Shown here piece after piece: positions 41,274 to 49,470 of a stretch of DNA of 49,470 nucleotides (its first letter is position 1; each line of letters starts with the position of its first letter). The DNA lies in assembly GCF_023634645.1 (NCBI RefSeq), contig NZ_JAMKMR010000025.1, forward strand, positions 1-49,470, read 5' to 3'. The translations under genes were made by a program, and so were the position numbers. The notes under the pieces are model-generated. The model saw only the letters and a list, made by a program, of their open reading frames with translations. It had not been told where the DNA came from and did no database searches. The DNA is from Vibrio sinus. GTDB lineage: Bacteria; Pseudomonadota; Gammaproteobacteria; Enterobacterales; Vibrionaceae.

Positions 41274-42296
41274 TTATTCTAGATGTAAGTCTAACGGTGT
41301 TTTACTTGCTCTGCCTGCAATCTCTCGGGTGAGCTTTGGAACGAGATAGCCTGATACGTTTTCAATCAGCCCTGCCATTATCTGCTTAGCGTTCTCATCG
41401 CTAACGTAGAAATGAGCCGCACCTTGTACTTTGTCGAGCACATGTAAGTAATAAGGCAAAATACCTGCATCGAATAAAGATTCACTGAGCGCTTGTTGAG
41501 CGACGACATTGTCATTGACACCTTTTAGCAAGACACCTTGATTAAGCATAGTGACATAGCTTGCTCTTAGCTTATCAATAGCTGCAACTAACTCTGAGTG
41601 AATTTCGTTACTGTGATTGATGTGAGTGACCATCACGATTTGCAAGCGTGAAGATTTAAGCAGTTCGCATAACTTATCGGTAATTCGAGCGGGAATCACG
41701 ACCGGAAGTCGGCTGTGAATGCGCAGCCTCTTGATGTGGGGTATCTGACTGATGCCCTCAATTAACCATTCAAGTTCATGATCTTTGGCCATCAGTGGGT
41801 CGCCACCAGATAAAATGACCTCGTTTAGTTGCTTTTGGGTGGAGATATAGTCAAGACTCTTTTGCCAAACGGTTTTGCTGCCCTTGTTGTCTTGATAAGG
41901 AAAGTGACGACGAAAGCAATAGCGGCAATTGATCGCACAGCCTCCTTTGACAATCATCAAGGCTCTATTTTGGTATTTATGCAGCAATCCAGGGATAGCA
42001 TTGTTTTGTTCTTCGAGTGGATCGCTTGAATAGCCCGGATGAAGGTGAAACTCTTCAGCAATGGGCAAAACTTGCTGCAACAAAGGATCGTTCGGGTTGC
42101 CTTTTTCCATTCTAGCGACGAAATTCATTGGCACACGTTGGGCAAACAGTGTTTTTGCTTTGCTACCTTCAAGCCAAGGAGTTGGGTCTAACTCTAGGTG
42201 TTTTAAAAGTTTTATCGGATCAGTTATTGAATTTGCTAATTGGCTGAGCCAGTTTTGCTCAACAGATTCGACTTTTCGGGTTATGATGTGTGGCAT
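41274..42296 (-). CDS. epmB: EF-P beta-lysylation protein EpmB
   Basis: A 340-residue radical SAM lysine 2,3-aminomutase that makes (R)-beta-lysine for attachment to elongation factor P by EpmA. It has the cluster motif CAINCRYCFRRHFPY, then EVILSGGDPLM and a PLP-dependent aminomutase body. I chose the ATG at 42296 (MPHIITRKVE) as the family start; the longer frame to 42401 would run into the divergent efp gene. Only 34 bp separate the two starts, so each promoter must lie within the other's coding sequence. Confidence 0.95.
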   Translation of the reverse strand: MPHIITRKVESVEQNWLSQLANSITDPIKLLKHLELDPTPWLEGSKAKTLFAQRVPMNFVARMEKGNPNDPLLQQVLPIAEEFHLHPGYSSDPLEEQNNAIPGLLHKYQNRALMIVKGGCAINCRYCFRRHFPYQDNKGSKTVWQKSLDYISTQKQLNEVILSGGDPLMAKDHELEWLIEGISQIPHIKRLRIHSRLPVVIPARITDKLCELLKSSRLQIVMVTHINHSNEIHSELVAAIDKLRASYVTMLNQGVLLKGVNDNVVAQQALSESLFDAGILPYYLHVLDKVQGAAHFYVSDENAKQIMAGLIENVSGYLVPKLTREIAGRASKTPLDLHLE

Positions 42297-42330
42297 TGAA
42301 ATTAACTCGAAGAATGGTAAAGAGGAAAAA

Positions 42331-42897
42331 ATGGCTACTGTTAGCACGAATGAATTTAAAGGCGGTCTCAAAATTATGCTTGATAACGAGCCTTGTGTCA
42401 TTCTCGAAAACGAGTATGTAAAACCAGGTAAAGGTCAGGCGTTCAACCGCGTAAAAATCCGTAAGCTGCTTTCTGGTAAGGTTTTAGAAAAAACATTTAA
42501 ATCCGGTGACAGCGTTGAAGTTGCCGACGTTATGGATATTGACCTAGATTATCTATATAACGACGGTGAATTCTACCACTTTATGAACAGCGAGTCTTTC
42601 GAACAAATCGCGGCAGACATGAAAGCTGTTGGCGACAACGCTAAGTGGTTGGTAGAGAACGACACATGTATGCTAACGCTTTGGAACGGCAACCCAATCG
42701 TAGTCACGCCGCCAAACTTCGTTGAGCTAGAAGTAACAGAAACCGATCCTGGCCTAAAAGGCGACACTCAGGGTACGGGTGGTAAACCTGCAACGTTGAC
42801 CACTGGTGCTGTGGTTCGCGTACCACTGTTCATCCAAATTGGTGAAGTGATTAAAGTCGATACTCGTTCAGGCGAGTACGTTGGCCGCGTTAAGTAA
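42331..42897 (+). CDS. efp: Translation elongation factor P
   Basis: A 188-residue factor that rescues ribosomes stalled at polyproline stretches. Lys34, in YVKPGKGQAFNRV, is the residue beta-lysylated by EpmA/EpmB. The three beta-barrel domains and the C-terminal GEVIKVDTRSGEYVGRVK are complete. The ATG at 42331 follows AGAGGA; an in-frame region upstream to 42061 is not part of the protein. It is divergent from epmB, its modification enzyme. Confidence 0.98.
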   Translation: MATVSTNEFKGGLKIMLDNEPCVILENEYVKPGKGQAFNRVKIRKLLSGKVLEKTFKSGDSVEVADVMDIDLDYLYNDGEFYHFMNSESFEQIAADMKAVGDNAKWLVENDTCMLTLWNGNPIVVTPPNFVELEVTETDPGLKGDTQGTGGKPATLTTGAVVRVPLFIQIGEVIKVDTRSGEYVGRVK

Positions 42898-42926
42898 TTT
42901 TCTTATCTCTTTAAGGTCAAAAGTAG

Positions 42927-42957
42927 AGCCTGTTCCCTTGCGGGGGCAGGCTTTCTT
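42927..42957 (+). terminator. Terminator of efp
   Basis: AGCCTG (42927-42932) pairs with CAGGCT (42947-42952), extended inside by CCC with GGG around TTGC, and followed by TTCTT. It lies 30 bp after efp. Confidence 0.8.
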
Positions 42958-43026
42958 CGTTTCTGCAGGTTAGATTAACCGAACAAAACATGATGTGGCA
43001 CAATATGGGCGTCGAGTTTCGCCATT

Positions 43027-43956
43027 ATGCTCATGGTCATGAATACGAATCATCGATTGTGGCTCGAGGCCACTAGACCCAAAACACTCCCCCTTACTCT
43101 GGTCTCCATTGTCACTGGTAGCGCATTGTCGTTCTCTTCAGGGCATTTTTCATGGATAGTCACCGCATTAGCTGTGCTGACGGCAACGTTGCTGCAAATA
43201 TTATCTAATCTAGCGAATGATTACGGTGATGCAGTGAAAGGCACTGACAACGAGCAACGTATCGGGCCCAAGCGGGCGATGCAATCTGGCTTGATAGACA
43301 AAGCTTCGATGAAAAGGGCAATCGTCATCAATATTGTGTTAGCTGTGATCTTTGGGAGCGCTCTTGTTCTTGTATCTCTAGAAAGTTTGCAAAATATATT
43401 GATATTTATTGCCTTGGGGCTGCTTGCTATCGTGGCCGCTATTACTTACACCATGGGCAACAAACCTTATGGCTACTTTGGTTTAGGGGATATTTCTGTC
43501 TTTATCTTTTTTGGCCTATTGGGCGTGATTGGGAGTTACTTTCTGCAAACAGGCAGCTTTGACTATTGGTTAATCCTTCCTTCCGTGGGGTGCGGTTTAC
43601 TTGCGGTGTCTGTGCTGAATGTTAACAATATGCGGGACATCGAGAACGATGCGGCATGTGGCAAGAGAACTGTGGTGGTGCGCTTAGGTACTCAAAGGGC
43701 CAAAAGGTATCACCTGCTACTACTATTGGGTGCATTTTTAGCCTTTTCTACCTACCTCTTCATGCAATCCACGCCTGTGTGGCTGAGTATTCCGTTTGCC
43801 TTTTCTGCGATTGTGTTAGCCAAACATGCTTACCAGGTATGGAATGCGCCAACGCCTCGGCATTTTATACCTATGATGTCGGGAATGGTTAAATGTTGTT
43901 TGATTATTAATATATTGTTTTCCGGGGTTATCGTTGTGCAAACAATCACCAGTTAA
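43027..43956 (+). CDS. menA: 1,4-dihydroxy-2-naphthoate polyprenyltransferase
   Basis: A 309-residue membrane prenyltransferase of the UbiA superfamily that joins the polyprenyl tail to DHNA in menaquinone synthesis. It has about eight to nine helices, the first Asp-rich motif NDYGDAVKGTDNEQR, and the second NMRDIEND. LEATRPKTLPLTL is the usual N-terminus. The start is uncertain between ATGs at 43027, 43033 and 43039; none has a clear RBS. It precedes rraA, as in enterics. Confidence 0.94.
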   Translation: MLMVMNTNHRLWLEATRPKTLPLTLVSIVTGSALSFSSGHFSWIVTALAVLTATLLQILSNLANDYGDAVKGTDNEQRIGPKRAMQSGLIDKASMKRAIVINIVLAVIFGSALVLVSLESLQNILIFIALGLLAIVAAITYTMGNKPYGYFGLGDISVFIFFGLLGVIGSYFLQTGSFDYWLILPSVGCGLLAVSVLNVNNMRDIENDAACGKRTVVVRLGTQRAKRYHLLLLLGAFLAFSTYLFMQSTPVWLSIPFAFSAIVLAKHAYQVWNAPTPRHFIPMMSGMVKCCLIINILFSGVIVVQTITS

Positions 43957-44032
43957 TTGCGTTTTATCATTGCATTGACTAATACACCCTATATACTCGA
44001 TTTAGGTGACTAACGGTATGAGAAAAAATGCT

Positions 44033-44542
44033 ATGGAATACAATACTTCCGCACTGTGTGACATTTATATCGATCAAGTTGACGTTGTTGAACCTATGTT
44101 CAGTAACTTTGGTGGCAGCGTTTCGTTTGCAGGTCAAATCACCACAATCAAATGCTTTGAGGATAATAGCCTAATACGTGACATATTAGAGCAAGATGGC
44201 GTGGGTCGAATACTGTTAGTCGATGGTGGAGGCTCTCTGCGCCGAGCCTTGATTGATGCTGAAATTGCATCGATGGCTGAAGAAAATGAGTGGGAAGGTA
44301 TTATTGTCTATGGTTGTGTCCGTGAAGTGGACGAGCTGGAAGACATGAGTATCGGAATTCAAGCGTTAGCGTCTGTGCCTGTTGGCGCGGCCCAGCATGG
44401 CGTTGGTGAAGTTGATGTGCCAGTCAATTTCGGTGGTGTGACTTTCTTACCAGAAGACTATGTTTATGCTGATAATACAGGTGTTATTTTGTCTCAAGAG
44501 CCTTTAAATATTGACTTTGAAGTCGATGAGGAAGAGCTTTAG
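44033..44542 (+). CDS. rraA: Ribonuclease E inhibitor RraA
   Basis: A 169-residue ring-forming protein that binds RNase E and lowers mRNA decay. It has EYNTSALCDIYIDQVDVVEPMFSNFGG, VDGGGSLRRALIDAEIA and VNFGGVTFLPEDYVYADNTG, typical of RraA. I chose the ATG at 44033 because E. coli RraA starts at the same residue; an ATG at 44018 in frame has a better Shine-Dalgarno (TAGGTGA) and would add five residues. It lies 76 bp after menA and is probably cotranscribed. Confidence 0.94.
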   Translation: MEYNTSALCDIYIDQVDVVEPMFSNFGGSVSFAGQITTIKCFEDNSLIRDILEQDGVGRILLVDGGGSLRRALIDAEIASMAEENEWEGIIVYGCVREVDELEDMSIGIQALASVPVGAAQHGVGEVDVPVNFGGVTFLPEDYVYADNTGVILSQEPLNIDFEVDEEEL

Positions 44543-44554
44543 CCCCTAATTCTC

Positions 44555-45928
44555 TTAGTCACCATTTATTTCCCCTCTCGGTGTTATTGCATCGGGAGTG
44601 GTGTATTTCTTCCTTAGCTTCAAACCGTACAAGTAACCGCCAACTCCTCCCGCGATATTGCCAATCGCAATTCCTGCAAACAAACCTTCAACGTGGTAGA
44701 AATAACTACCGATATACGCGCCGGGTAAGATAAAGATAAACAAGCGGACCAAGCTCCATTGCAGGGCCTTCATTGGTTGATGAAGGGCATTTAGGCTCGA
44801 TACCAACATCATGATTACCCCTTGAAACCCATAGCTGGCTGGGACAATGATCAAATACAGCCATATCATGTGTTGTACTGAATGGTCACTGGAAAAAATT
44901 GACGCTAGAGAAAGGCTTATTGGGATCAGCATAATGAAGATCAACAGCTGGAATAGAATCGAAAAGCGCATGCTAAGCAACATACCTGCAAAGCTTCTGT
45001 GTGGATTCTTAGCGCCTAGGTTTTGAGCCATAAACGGCGTTAACACGGATGTGAGTGACATCAGCACAATAATTAAAATTGATTCAATGCGTTGGGCTGC
45101 ACCGTACGCAGCGACTGCCGCGGTGCCAAAGCTTGACAGAATCATCATGATGATGGCGCCAGTAATTGGTGTCATGGCATTGGTAATCGCCGCTGGCGTG
45201 CCAATTTTAAGAATGGTAGCCCAATCTTGCCCTAGGTGTTGTTGGCTAGGCGAGGTGATGAGCTTGTCGCGTTTGATGAGAATGTAAAACGATGCGAGTA
45301 GGGCACACATCCAGCTAATGGCGCTTGCAATCGCTGCGCCTTGGATGCCTAACTCGGGTATGGGGCCATAGCCAAAAATCAATATTGGATCGAGCAGGCC
45401 GTTTATGGCTCCTGCCATGACCATGATGATCGCGGGGGTTTTGGTATCGCCAGTTGCTCGAATTGCACTGTTGCCTGCCATTGGTATGACTAACAAGGGA
45501 ATGGTGAGGTACCAAACCTGCATGTACTGATTGATCAGTGGCAATGTTTTGCTTGTCGCGCCAAGCAGCACGAAAAGTGGATTGATAGTAAAGAAACCAA
45601 TCAAAGAGACAGAGGCGACAAGTAACACCGCCAAAATTAAACCATGAGTGGATAATCGAGCTGCACTTTTAATTTCACCTTGGCCAATTAAACGACCAAG
45701 ACACGTTGATAGGCCAACGCCGATCCCCATCGTGATGCAGTTAACAGCAAAAGTGACCGGGAAGGTAAAGCTGATCGCAGCTAATGCTTGTGTACCCAAT
45801 AAAGAGATGAAGAAAGTATCGACCAGATTAAACATTAATATCGACACCATGCCAAAAATCATGGGTATCGTCATTCGTCTTAATACATGGCGAATAGGCG
45901 CGGTCAGTAGGCCGTGTTTGTCTTGCAT
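44555..45928 (-). CDS. MATE family efflux transporter
   Basis: A 457-residue membrane protein with about 12 helices in two similar halves, matching the multidrug and toxin extrusion family. Typical segments are IPMIFGMVSILMFNLVDTFF and, in the second half, GTPAAITNAMTPITGAIIM. It should export cationic compounds using a Na+ or H+ gradient; the substrate is unknown. Length is normal. It is convergent with rraA, with 12 bp between the stop codons and no clear terminator. Confidence 0.88.
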   Translation of the reverse strand: MQDKHGLLTAPIRHVLRRMTIPMIFGMVSILMFNLVDTFFISLLGTQALAAISFTFPVTFAVNCITMGIGVGLSTCLGRLIGQGEIKSAARLSTHGLILAVLLVASVSLIGFFTINPLFVLLGATSKTLPLINQYMQVWYLTIPLLVIPMAGNSAIRATGDTKTPAIIMVMAGAINGLLDPILIFGYGPIPELGIQGAAIASAISWMCALLASFYILIKRDKLITSPSQQHLGQDWATILKIGTPAAITNAMTPITGAIIMMILSSFGTAAVAAYGAAQRIESILIIVLMSLTSVLTPFMAQNLGAKNPHRSFAGMLLSMRFSILFQLLIFIMLIPISLSLASIFSSDHSVQHMIWLYLIIVPASYGFQGVIMMLVSSLNALHQPMKALQWSLVRLFIFILPGAYIGSYFYHVEGLFAGIAIGNIAGGVGGYLYGLKLRKKYTTPDAITPRGEINGD

Positions 45929-45989
45929 TGATGGTGGGTCATAGTCACAAAATCCTAGAATACTCGATTCTGCCGTTTGACACTACAGG

Positions 45990-46025
45990 CTAAAAAGAAA
46001 GGCCAGCGCTAATGCGCTGACCTTT
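45990..46025 (-). terminator. Terminator of tpiA
   Basis: AAAGG-C-CAGCGC (45998-46009) pairs with GCGCTG-A-CCTTT (46014-46025), an 11-bp stem with one mismatch and a 4-base loop. Leftwards it is followed by TTTCTTTTTA. It lies about 30 bp after tpiA. Confidence 0.85.
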
Positions 46026-46056
46026 GCTATTCATCATCATTGTCGTTGATGGTGTT

Positions 46057-46824
46057 TTATTTTGCTTCAGCCGCTGCTTTAGCAATCGCTGCAAAGCTTT
46101 TTGCATCAAGTGATGCACCACCGACTAATGCTCCATCGATGTCTGGTTGAGCGAAGTAAGACGCGGCATTTTCCGGCTTAACAGAGCCACCGTATTGAAT
46201 GATTACTTGCTCAGCTACTGCTGCGTCTTTCTTGGCGATATGTGCGCGGATGGAAGCATGGATGCGCTGCGCATCGTCTGCAGTTGCCGCTTTACCCGTG
46301 CCAATAGCCCAAATTGGCTCATAGGCAATAATCGCATCGTTGAGCGCTTCAACGCCGTGTGCGTTGATTACTGCGTCGATTTGGCGAGCACAAACTGTTT
46401 CAGTCTCTCCGGCTTCGTTTTGAGCTTCAGATTCACCGATGCAGAAAACAGGTTTTAGGCCATTTTTTTTTAGGAAGGCAAACTTCTGCGCGACGAATTC
46501 ATCGGATTCGTTGTGATATTCACGGCGCTCAGAGTGACCAATAATGATGTGTGTAGCACCAAAATCTTTCAACATTTCAGCAGACATGTCGCCAGTGTAT
46601 GCGCCACTGTTGTGAAGGTCCGTGTTTTGCGCACCTAGAATGATCTTATTGCCACCTGCTTCAATCAAACGCTCGGCAAGATCCACATACAAGGCAGGGG
46701 GAGCAACAGCAACGTCCACTCCAGTAACACCTTCAAGCTCTTCATTAAGACCAGTTAGCAGCTCAGTGACCATAGTCTTGCTACCGTTTAGTTTCCAGTT
46801 ACCCATCACTACAGGACGACGCAT
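46057..46824 (-). CDS. tpiA: Triosephosphate isomerase
   Basis: A 255-residue glycolytic TIM-barrel enzyme interconverting dihydroxyacetone phosphate and glyceraldehyde 3-phosphate. It has the catalytic Lys in VMGNWKLNG, His in IIIGHSERR, and Glu in AYEPIWAIGTG, and the phosphate loop YGGSVKPEN. The ATG at 46824 follows GGAGATATT; a longer frame to 46932 lacks homology. The gene is monocistronic. Confidence 0.98.
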   Translation of the reverse strand: MRRPVVMGNWKLNGSKTMVTELLTGLNEELEGVTGVDVAVAPPALYVDLAERLIEAGGNKIILGAQNTDLHNSGAYTGDMSAEMLKDFGATHIIIGHSERREYHNESDEFVAQKFAFLKKNGLKPVFCIGESEAQNEAGETETVCARQIDAVINAHGVEALNDAIIAYEPIWAIGTGKAATADDAQRIHASIRAHIAKKDAAVAEQVIIQYGGSVKPENAASYFAQPDIDGALVGGASLDAKSFAAIAKAAAEAK

Positions 46825-47031
46825 AGGAATATCTCCAAATTTATTAATGTAAATAACAATCGTAATTGTGAAAGAATATAACAGATGATCATGATGCCAA
46901 TCATCTGTTTTTTGCCTTTGAGCCGAGAACATTGATCAGCGGAGGCATGGCAAGCTGGGGTTTGAGATTTGTGTTCTGACTAGGAGGTTGATATACATAC
47001 CCCAGTGGCAATGAAGAAGGAGAGAAGACTG

Positions 47032-47379
47032 ATGCCAAATCTTATCTTGGAATATTCAAATTCAGTGGATGAGCGAGTGAACGTACAGGGGCTGTTAGAA
47101 GACCTGCACAAAGTGACAATGGAAAGTGGCTTATTTGATCAGGCATCCGTTAAGTCTCGTGCACTTCGTTATCATACTTGGCTGATTGGCAATGATGGCG
47201 ACAGCCAAGATTTTATACATATCAGGTTTGAGTTGCTCTCTGGTCGAGAAGAAGAGCAAAAAAGGCAGTTGTCACGAGCCTTGATGTCAGCCCTGCAAGA
47301 GCAAGCTAGCCATGTTCACAGTCTGACCATTGATGTGCGAGATATGGATAGCGCCTGTTTTCAAAAAATCATCAGTTAA
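47032..47379 (+). CDS. 5-carboxymethyl-2-hydroxymuconate isomerase family protein
   Basis: A 115-residue protein of the CHMI branch of the tautomerase superfamily. These enzymes use an N-terminal proline as catalytic base; here Pro1 follows Met directly (M-PNLILEY). The ATG at 47032 is supported both by that and by AAGGAG upstream. RALRYHTWLIGN and DFIHIRFELLSGR match the family. CHMI acts in homoprotocatechuate breakdown, but no other genes of that pathway are nearby, so another substrate is likely. It lies 28 bp before the DUF805 gene. Confidence 0.87.
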   Translation: MPNLILEYSNSVDERVNVQGLLEDLHKVTMESGLFDQASVKSRALRYHTWLIGNDGDSQDFIHIRFELLSGREEEQKRQLSRALMSALQEQASHVHSLTIDVRDMDSACFQKIIS

Positions 47380-47407
47380 ACCTCATCACCTATAAGGTTA
47401 GAGCACT

Positions 47408-47824
47408 ATGCACCTTAAACATGTCCTGTTCTCTTTTCAGGGGCGCTTAAATCGCTCCATATTTTGGTATTGGAATGTGGCCTATTACGTCATTATTTTT
47501 CTGGTTGTGGGTTTGATTAGCAAGGCCTTCCCCATGCAGTCGGAATGGGTGTCATCAATATTTTTAATTGTGTTGCTCTATCCTGATTTGGCGGTAACCG
47601 CAAAAAGGTGGCATGACCGAGGTAAGTCAAATTGGTGGTTACTGTTGAATGTCCCGGTTGTGGCTGGCCGCCTACTGGTGCCCGCCGCTGGCGCAATGGA
47701 TACCAGCCAAATACAAGTGTGGGGTTCGATATTGGCACTGGTGTGTGGCGCTTGGATATTGATTGAATGCGGCTTTCTTAAAGGGGATGAAAGCGAAAAC
47801 CAATATGGGCCAGCGCCAGTTTAA
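47408..47824 (+). CDS. DUF805 family membrane protein
   Basis: A 138-residue protein with about four helices. SFQGRLNRSIFWYWNVAYYV is the family's N-terminal signature, followed by DLAVTAKRWHDRGKSNWW, the conserved RxHDxG segment, and a C-terminal GDESENQYGPAP. DUF805 proteins are inner-membrane proteins of unknown function. It follows the isomerase gene closely and is convergent with coaA: only 2 bp separate the stops, with no terminator between. Confidence 0.9.
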   Translation: MHLKHVLFSFQGRLNRSIFWYWNVAYYVIIFLVVGLISKAFPMQSEWVSSIFLIVLLYPDLAVTAKRWHDRGKSNWWLLLNVPVVAGRLLVPAAGAMDTSQIQVWGSILALVCGAWILIECGFLKGDESENQYGPAPV

Positions 47825-47826
47825 GA

Positions 47827-48750
47827 TTATTTGCGTAGTAAAATCTGCTCAACCGTGTGATTGGTGCCTTTTTTCAATATCAGCTGGGCACGTTCACGCG
47901 TAGGAAGAATGTTCTGCTCTAGGTTCAAGCCATTAATTGAAGTCCAGATGTTTTGGGCTTCATTTATCGCTTCATCTTCTGTCAGCAGTGTGTAATGGCT
48001 GAAATAAGAGCCTGGCCTGGTAAAGGCACCCTGTCTAAATTTTAGAAAACGTTCGACATACCACTTTTCGATCAATGGAGTATTGGCATCGACAAAGATA
48101 GAAAAGTCGAGAAAGTCGGAGATAAAGACTCGATGCGGATCGTGCGGATAATCCATGCCACTTTGCAACACGTTTAAGCCTTCCACGATGAGCACATCAG
48201 GTAAATCAACCACCTTTTTCTCTTCAGTAATATCGTAGGTGATATGTGAGTAGATCGGCGCGGTGACGTGGCGTTTGCACGCTTTCACATCAGAGACAAA
48301 TTGAACTAATTTTTTCATGTCGTAAGACTCTGGAAAGCCTTTACGTTTCATGATGCCACGCTCGTTTAGAACTTTATTTGGATGGATAAAACCATCGGTG
48401 GTCACAAGCTCAACCTTGGGGTGATTATCCCAGCGAGACAATAGGGCTTCTAGAATTCTCGCTGTGGTACTTTTACCCACCGCAACACTGCCAGCAATAC
48501 CGATGACAAAAGGTGGAGAGGTTTCCGTATTATCAAGAAAATTGTGTAGGACGTCATTTCTACTTTGTCTGGCGGCGATATAGAGGTTGAGTAAACGAGC
48601 AAGAGGTAAATAGATTTCTACCGCTTCAGACATAGAGAGGTTTTCATTAATCCCTTGTAGTTCTATTAAGTCTTCTTCAGACAATGTCATGGGTACCGAA
48701 TTACGCAGTTCGGCCCATTTCGCACGCTCAAAAGACATATAAGGACTCAT
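47827..48750 (-). CDS. coaA: Pantothenate kinase, type I
   Basis: A 307-residue kinase catalysing the first, CoA-inhibited step of coenzyme A synthesis. It has FERAKWAELRNSVPMTLSE at the N-terminus, the Walker A loop GIAGSVAVGKSTTAR, LVTTDGFIHPN, and SDFLDFSIFVDA. I chose the ATG at 48750 (MSPYMSF), which follows GAGTG and gives the family's length; extending to 48858 adds unrelated residues. In E. coli coaA also lies next to the thrU-tyrU-glyT-thrT tRNA cluster, as here. Confidence 0.95.
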   Translation of the reverse strand: MSPYMSFERAKWAELRNSVPMTLSEEDLIELQGINENLSMSEAVEIYLPLARLLNLYIAARQSRNDVLHNFLDNTETSPPFVIGIAGSVAVGKSTTARILEALLSRWDNHPKVELVTTDGFIHPNKVLNERGIMKRKGFPESYDMKKLVQFVSDVKACKRHVTAPIYSHITYDITEEKKVVDLPDVLIVEGLNVLQSGMDYPHDPHRVFISDFLDFSIFVDANTPLIEKWYVERFLKFRQGAFTRPGSYFSHYTLLTEDEAINEAQNIWTSINGLNLEQNILPTRERAQLILKKGTNHTVEQILLRK

Positions 48751-48916
48751 AAGACACTCAATACCTATAGGAAATAGAGATCGCCGACGATACAGGATGA
48801 AGCCGATAAAGCAAATGATAATATCGACAGATCCTATGTAAAAAGCTGAGAATTGCACGAAAAAGCATCAATCAGACCAAAAAATTATAAAATCGAATTT
48901 TTTTTGGCTTTTGCTA

Positions 48917-48945
48917 TTGCAAGCAAGAAAATCATTCAATAGAAT
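48917..48945 (+). promoter_or_regulatory. Promoter of the tRNA cluster
   Basis: TTGCAA (48917-48922) and TAGAAT (48940-48945) are 17 bp apart and are followed by GCGCACC, a GC-rich discriminator typical of stringently regulated stable-RNA promoters. Transcription should start about 7 bp upstream of the first tRNA. An AT-rich tract with a T run lies just upstream and could act as an UP element. Confidence 0.8.
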
Positions 48946-48958
48946 GCGCACCACTTAC

Positions 48959-49034
<76 letters not shown>

Positions 49035-49080
49035 TTTTCTCTCGTGTGCTGGTAAGCATCTAGAAAATGGATGAAAATTT

Positions 49081-49165
<85 letters not shown>

Positions 49166-49200
49166 TATTCTTAAGGAAATAGCTCTCAGAGTTACGTGTT

Positions 49201-49275
<75 letters not shown>

Positions 49276-49288
49276 CCTCATTTTGAGT

Positions 49289-49364
49289 GCTGATATAGCT
49301 CAGTCGGTAGAGCGCACCCTTGGTAAGGGTGAGGTCCCCAGTTCAAATCTGGGTATCAGCACCA
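49289..49364 (+). tRNA. tRNA-Thr (anticodon GGT)
   Basis: A 76-base tRNA with acceptor arms GCTGATA and TATCAGC, anticodon loop CTTGGTA, and encoded CCA. Last tRNA of the cluster, only 13 bases after the tRNA-Gly gene. Confidence 0.97.
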
Positions 49365-49470
49365 GCTCTAAGCGAAGAAGCTTTCCTTTTGATATATACT
49401 TTATTACCAAACTAAATTGGTTGCGTGGTCATTTAAACCACCTTATATCCGTGCCTAGAGGGACAACTCA
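49365..49470 (+). other. Leader region after the tRNA cluster, probably before tufB
   Basis: No gene is complete here. In E. coli this tRNA cluster is cotranscribed with tufB, which would start just beyond the window. GAGGGA (49457-49462), near the window end, looks like a ribosome binding site. Short inverted repeats (ACCAA/TTGGT near 49407-49422, GTGGT/ACCAC near 49426-49442) could be processing stems. No terminator is visible. Confidence 0.45.

Overview
The window looks like core chromosome of a Vibrio or close relative (Vibrionaceae, Gammaproteobacteria). Nearly every gene is a recognisable gammaproteobacterial housekeeping gene, and several blocks keep the order known from enterics: DUF416-hupA-DUF1481-purD-purH beside an rRNA operon end, dusB-fis, accBC, dsbD/aspA/fxsA, cpxA-cpxR|cpxP-fieF-pfkA, menA-rraA, and the tRNA cluster Thr-Tyr-Gly-Thr that normally precedes a tuf gene. 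I see no insertion sequence, prophage, integron or CRISPR array.

Layout. 1-340: 3' end of an rRNA operon (5S tail, tRNA-Asp, terminator). 348-3778: a uracil-DNA-glycosylase-like protein, a D-2-hydroxyacid dehydrogenase, a DUF416 protein, HU-alpha and a DUF1481 lipoprotein. 3873-7485: purHD with a likely PurR operator, and zntR. 7510-15000: the most accessory part, with a chemoreceptor, outer-membrane phospholipase A, a compact LuxR-type regulator / VOC protein / MHS transporter operon, an orphan terminator suggesting a small RNA, an unrecognised 204-residue protein and an orphan periplasmic binding protein. 15176-19982: dusB-fis, prmA, aroQ-accB-accC. 20291-30436: an acetate-metabolism block with acs, an HcaT-like transporter, a CrbS-like transporter/kinase fusion and a CrbR-like response regulator, with a DUF2076 protein and a MarC-family protein between them. 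30611-35489: dsbD, aspA, fxsA, trmL. 35572-41197: the Cpx envelope-stress module with two cpxP paralogues, then fieF and pfkA. 41274-48750: epmB|efp, menA, rraA, a MATE pump, tpiA, a tautomerase-family isomerase, a DUF805 protein and coaA. 48917-49470: a tRNA cluster with a strong promoter.

How genes work together. acs, crbS and crbR make a local circuit: the sensor kinase and its likely response regulator sit within 10 kb of the acetate-scavenging enzyme they are known to control in vibrios and pseudomonads, and a perfect 8+8 bp palindrome lies upstream of the acs promoter. CpxR boxes lie between cpxR and the first cpxP, and an almost identical set precedes the second cpxP, so the promoter and gene were probably duplicated together. 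EpmB acts in the beta-lysylation of EF-P, the product of the gene only 34 bp away. PfkA and TpiA are glycolytic; PurH/PurD, AccB/AccC, AroQ, MenA and CoaA are biosynthetic.

The least explained items are the regulator-VOC-transporter operon, the orphan terminator/small-RNA candidate beside it, the duplicated cpxP unit, and several palindromes in intergenic regions. All calls come from reading the sequence and from memory of protein families; no search was run.
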